42,268 nt of DNA from Epibacterium ulvae (GTDB taxonomy: Bacteria; Pseudomonadota; Alphaproteobacteria; Rhodobacterales; Rhodobacteraceae), in contig NZ_JAHHIR010000024.1 in the NCBI RefSeq assembly GCF_018678075.1, positions 1 through 42,268 of the forward strand, written 5' to 3'. The number at the start of each line of letters is the position of its first letter. The first letter of the stretch is position 1. Positions 42,010 through 42,268 of the stretch are shown piece after piece. Below the pieces are notes generated by a model, which did no database searches, was not told the origin of the DNA, and worked only from the letters and a program-made list of their open reading frames with translations. Position numbers and translations under genes: made by a program.

Positions 42010-42268
42010 GCCTATCCTCCCAGTACCGATGCCGCACCAAAGCAGATGGGGTGGATGGCTCCTGCTCCATCGGCGTCGCAATGCGCCATAGTGCAGTTGT
42101 AATGAACTGCTCAGAGAGGAGCCACCCAATGCAAGTTACAACAGTTGGTCTCGATTTAGCCAAGAACGTCTTTCAGATCCACGGGATCACCCAAGACGGC
42201 GAAGTCGCGTTTAATCGCCCGCTGCGGCGCGCTCAGATGCTATCATCCTTTTAGCGTTTGCCACACTC
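42010..42268 (+). mobile_element. Start of an IS110-family insertion sequence (partial)
   Basis: The region ahead of the transposase start resembles the 5' non-coding end of IS110-family elements, and the element runs off the window edge. IS110 elements have no obvious inverted repeats, so the left boundary is approximate; the polysaccharide-gene remnant ends around 41985. Confidence 0.6.
42129..42268 (+). pseudogene. IS110-family transposase, N-terminal fragment with early stop
   Basis: The frame opens MQVTTVGLDLAKNVFQIHGI and FNRPLRRAQML, the standard N-terminus of IS110 (DEDD) transposases, with the first catalytic Asp in GLDLAK. An in-frame TAG at 42252-42254 follows SSF, where the family has FFE, and RLPH continues in frame after it. 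So a point change (GAG to TAG) has probably killed the gene. A GAGAGGAG ribosome-binding site precedes the ATG. The rest is outside the window. Confidence 0.75.

Noticed and set aside
1-42268. CRISPR arrays, tRNA or rRNA genes
   Set aside because: No regularly spaced repeats and no cloverleaf or rRNA-like sequence were noticed on reading; a dedicated scan was not possible.

Overview
The window looks like a chromosome segment of a marine alphaproteobacterium of the Rhodobacterales (Roseobacter group). The basis is recognition of gene content and order, not a database search: an aglEFGAK-type alpha-glucoside operon, a smoEFGK-smoS-mtlK polyol operon in the order known from Rhodobacter, a plcP-btaA-btaB betaine-lipid operon, and a small PDC-type sensor protein. 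Both ends lie inside insertion-sequence fragments (IS5-like at the left, IS110-like at the right), so the window may be bounded by repeats.

Layout. 1-670: end of an IS5-like element inserted into, and truncating, a PDC-sensor gene that also lacks a start. 860-8171 (all leftward): FAD-linked D-lactate dehydrogenase, periplasmic gamma-glutamyltransferase, then plcP-btaA-btaB for replacing phospholipid by betaine lipid, with a Pho-box-like promoter, and a D-2-hydroxyacid dehydrogenase. 8379-10439 (rightward): an SH3-domain exported protein and a DAO-family FAD oxidoreductase. 10453-19321: alpha-glucoside uptake and hydrolysis (aglE-F-G-A-K leftward) facing a LacI-type aglR and a GH1 beta-glucosidase (rightward), with two CAAAGCGCTTTG-type operators between them. 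19367-26933: sorbitol/mannitol uptake and oxidation (smoE-F-G-K, smoS, mtlK) under another LacI-type regulator, with two TTTACGCGCG-type operators. 27519-29163: a sulfatase/phosphonate-monoester-hydrolase-like pseudogene with four indels.

29585-37236 is the most interesting part. It is a complete set of genes of the so-called GAK system (family name from memory), whose function is, to my knowledge, unknown. A tightly coupled leftward operon encodes a NUDIX hydrolase, a PhoU-like/APH-like kinase fusion, a RimK-like ATP-grasp ligase, an HprK-related kinase, a histidine phosphatase, a PPP-type phosphatase and a small amphi-Trp protein. A CofD/YvcK-like protein is divergently transcribed from a 65-bp gap. 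Donor-activating, ligating, phosphorylating and dephosphorylating enzymes around one small protein suggest a reversible modification pathway.

37382-41084: a three-gene ABC importer of the iron(III)/phosphonate type (binding protein, fused double permease, ATPase). 41164-42268: a decayed fragment of an exported protein with an F5/8 type C (discoidin/CBM32-like) domain, abutting an IS110-family transposase start that carries an early stop.
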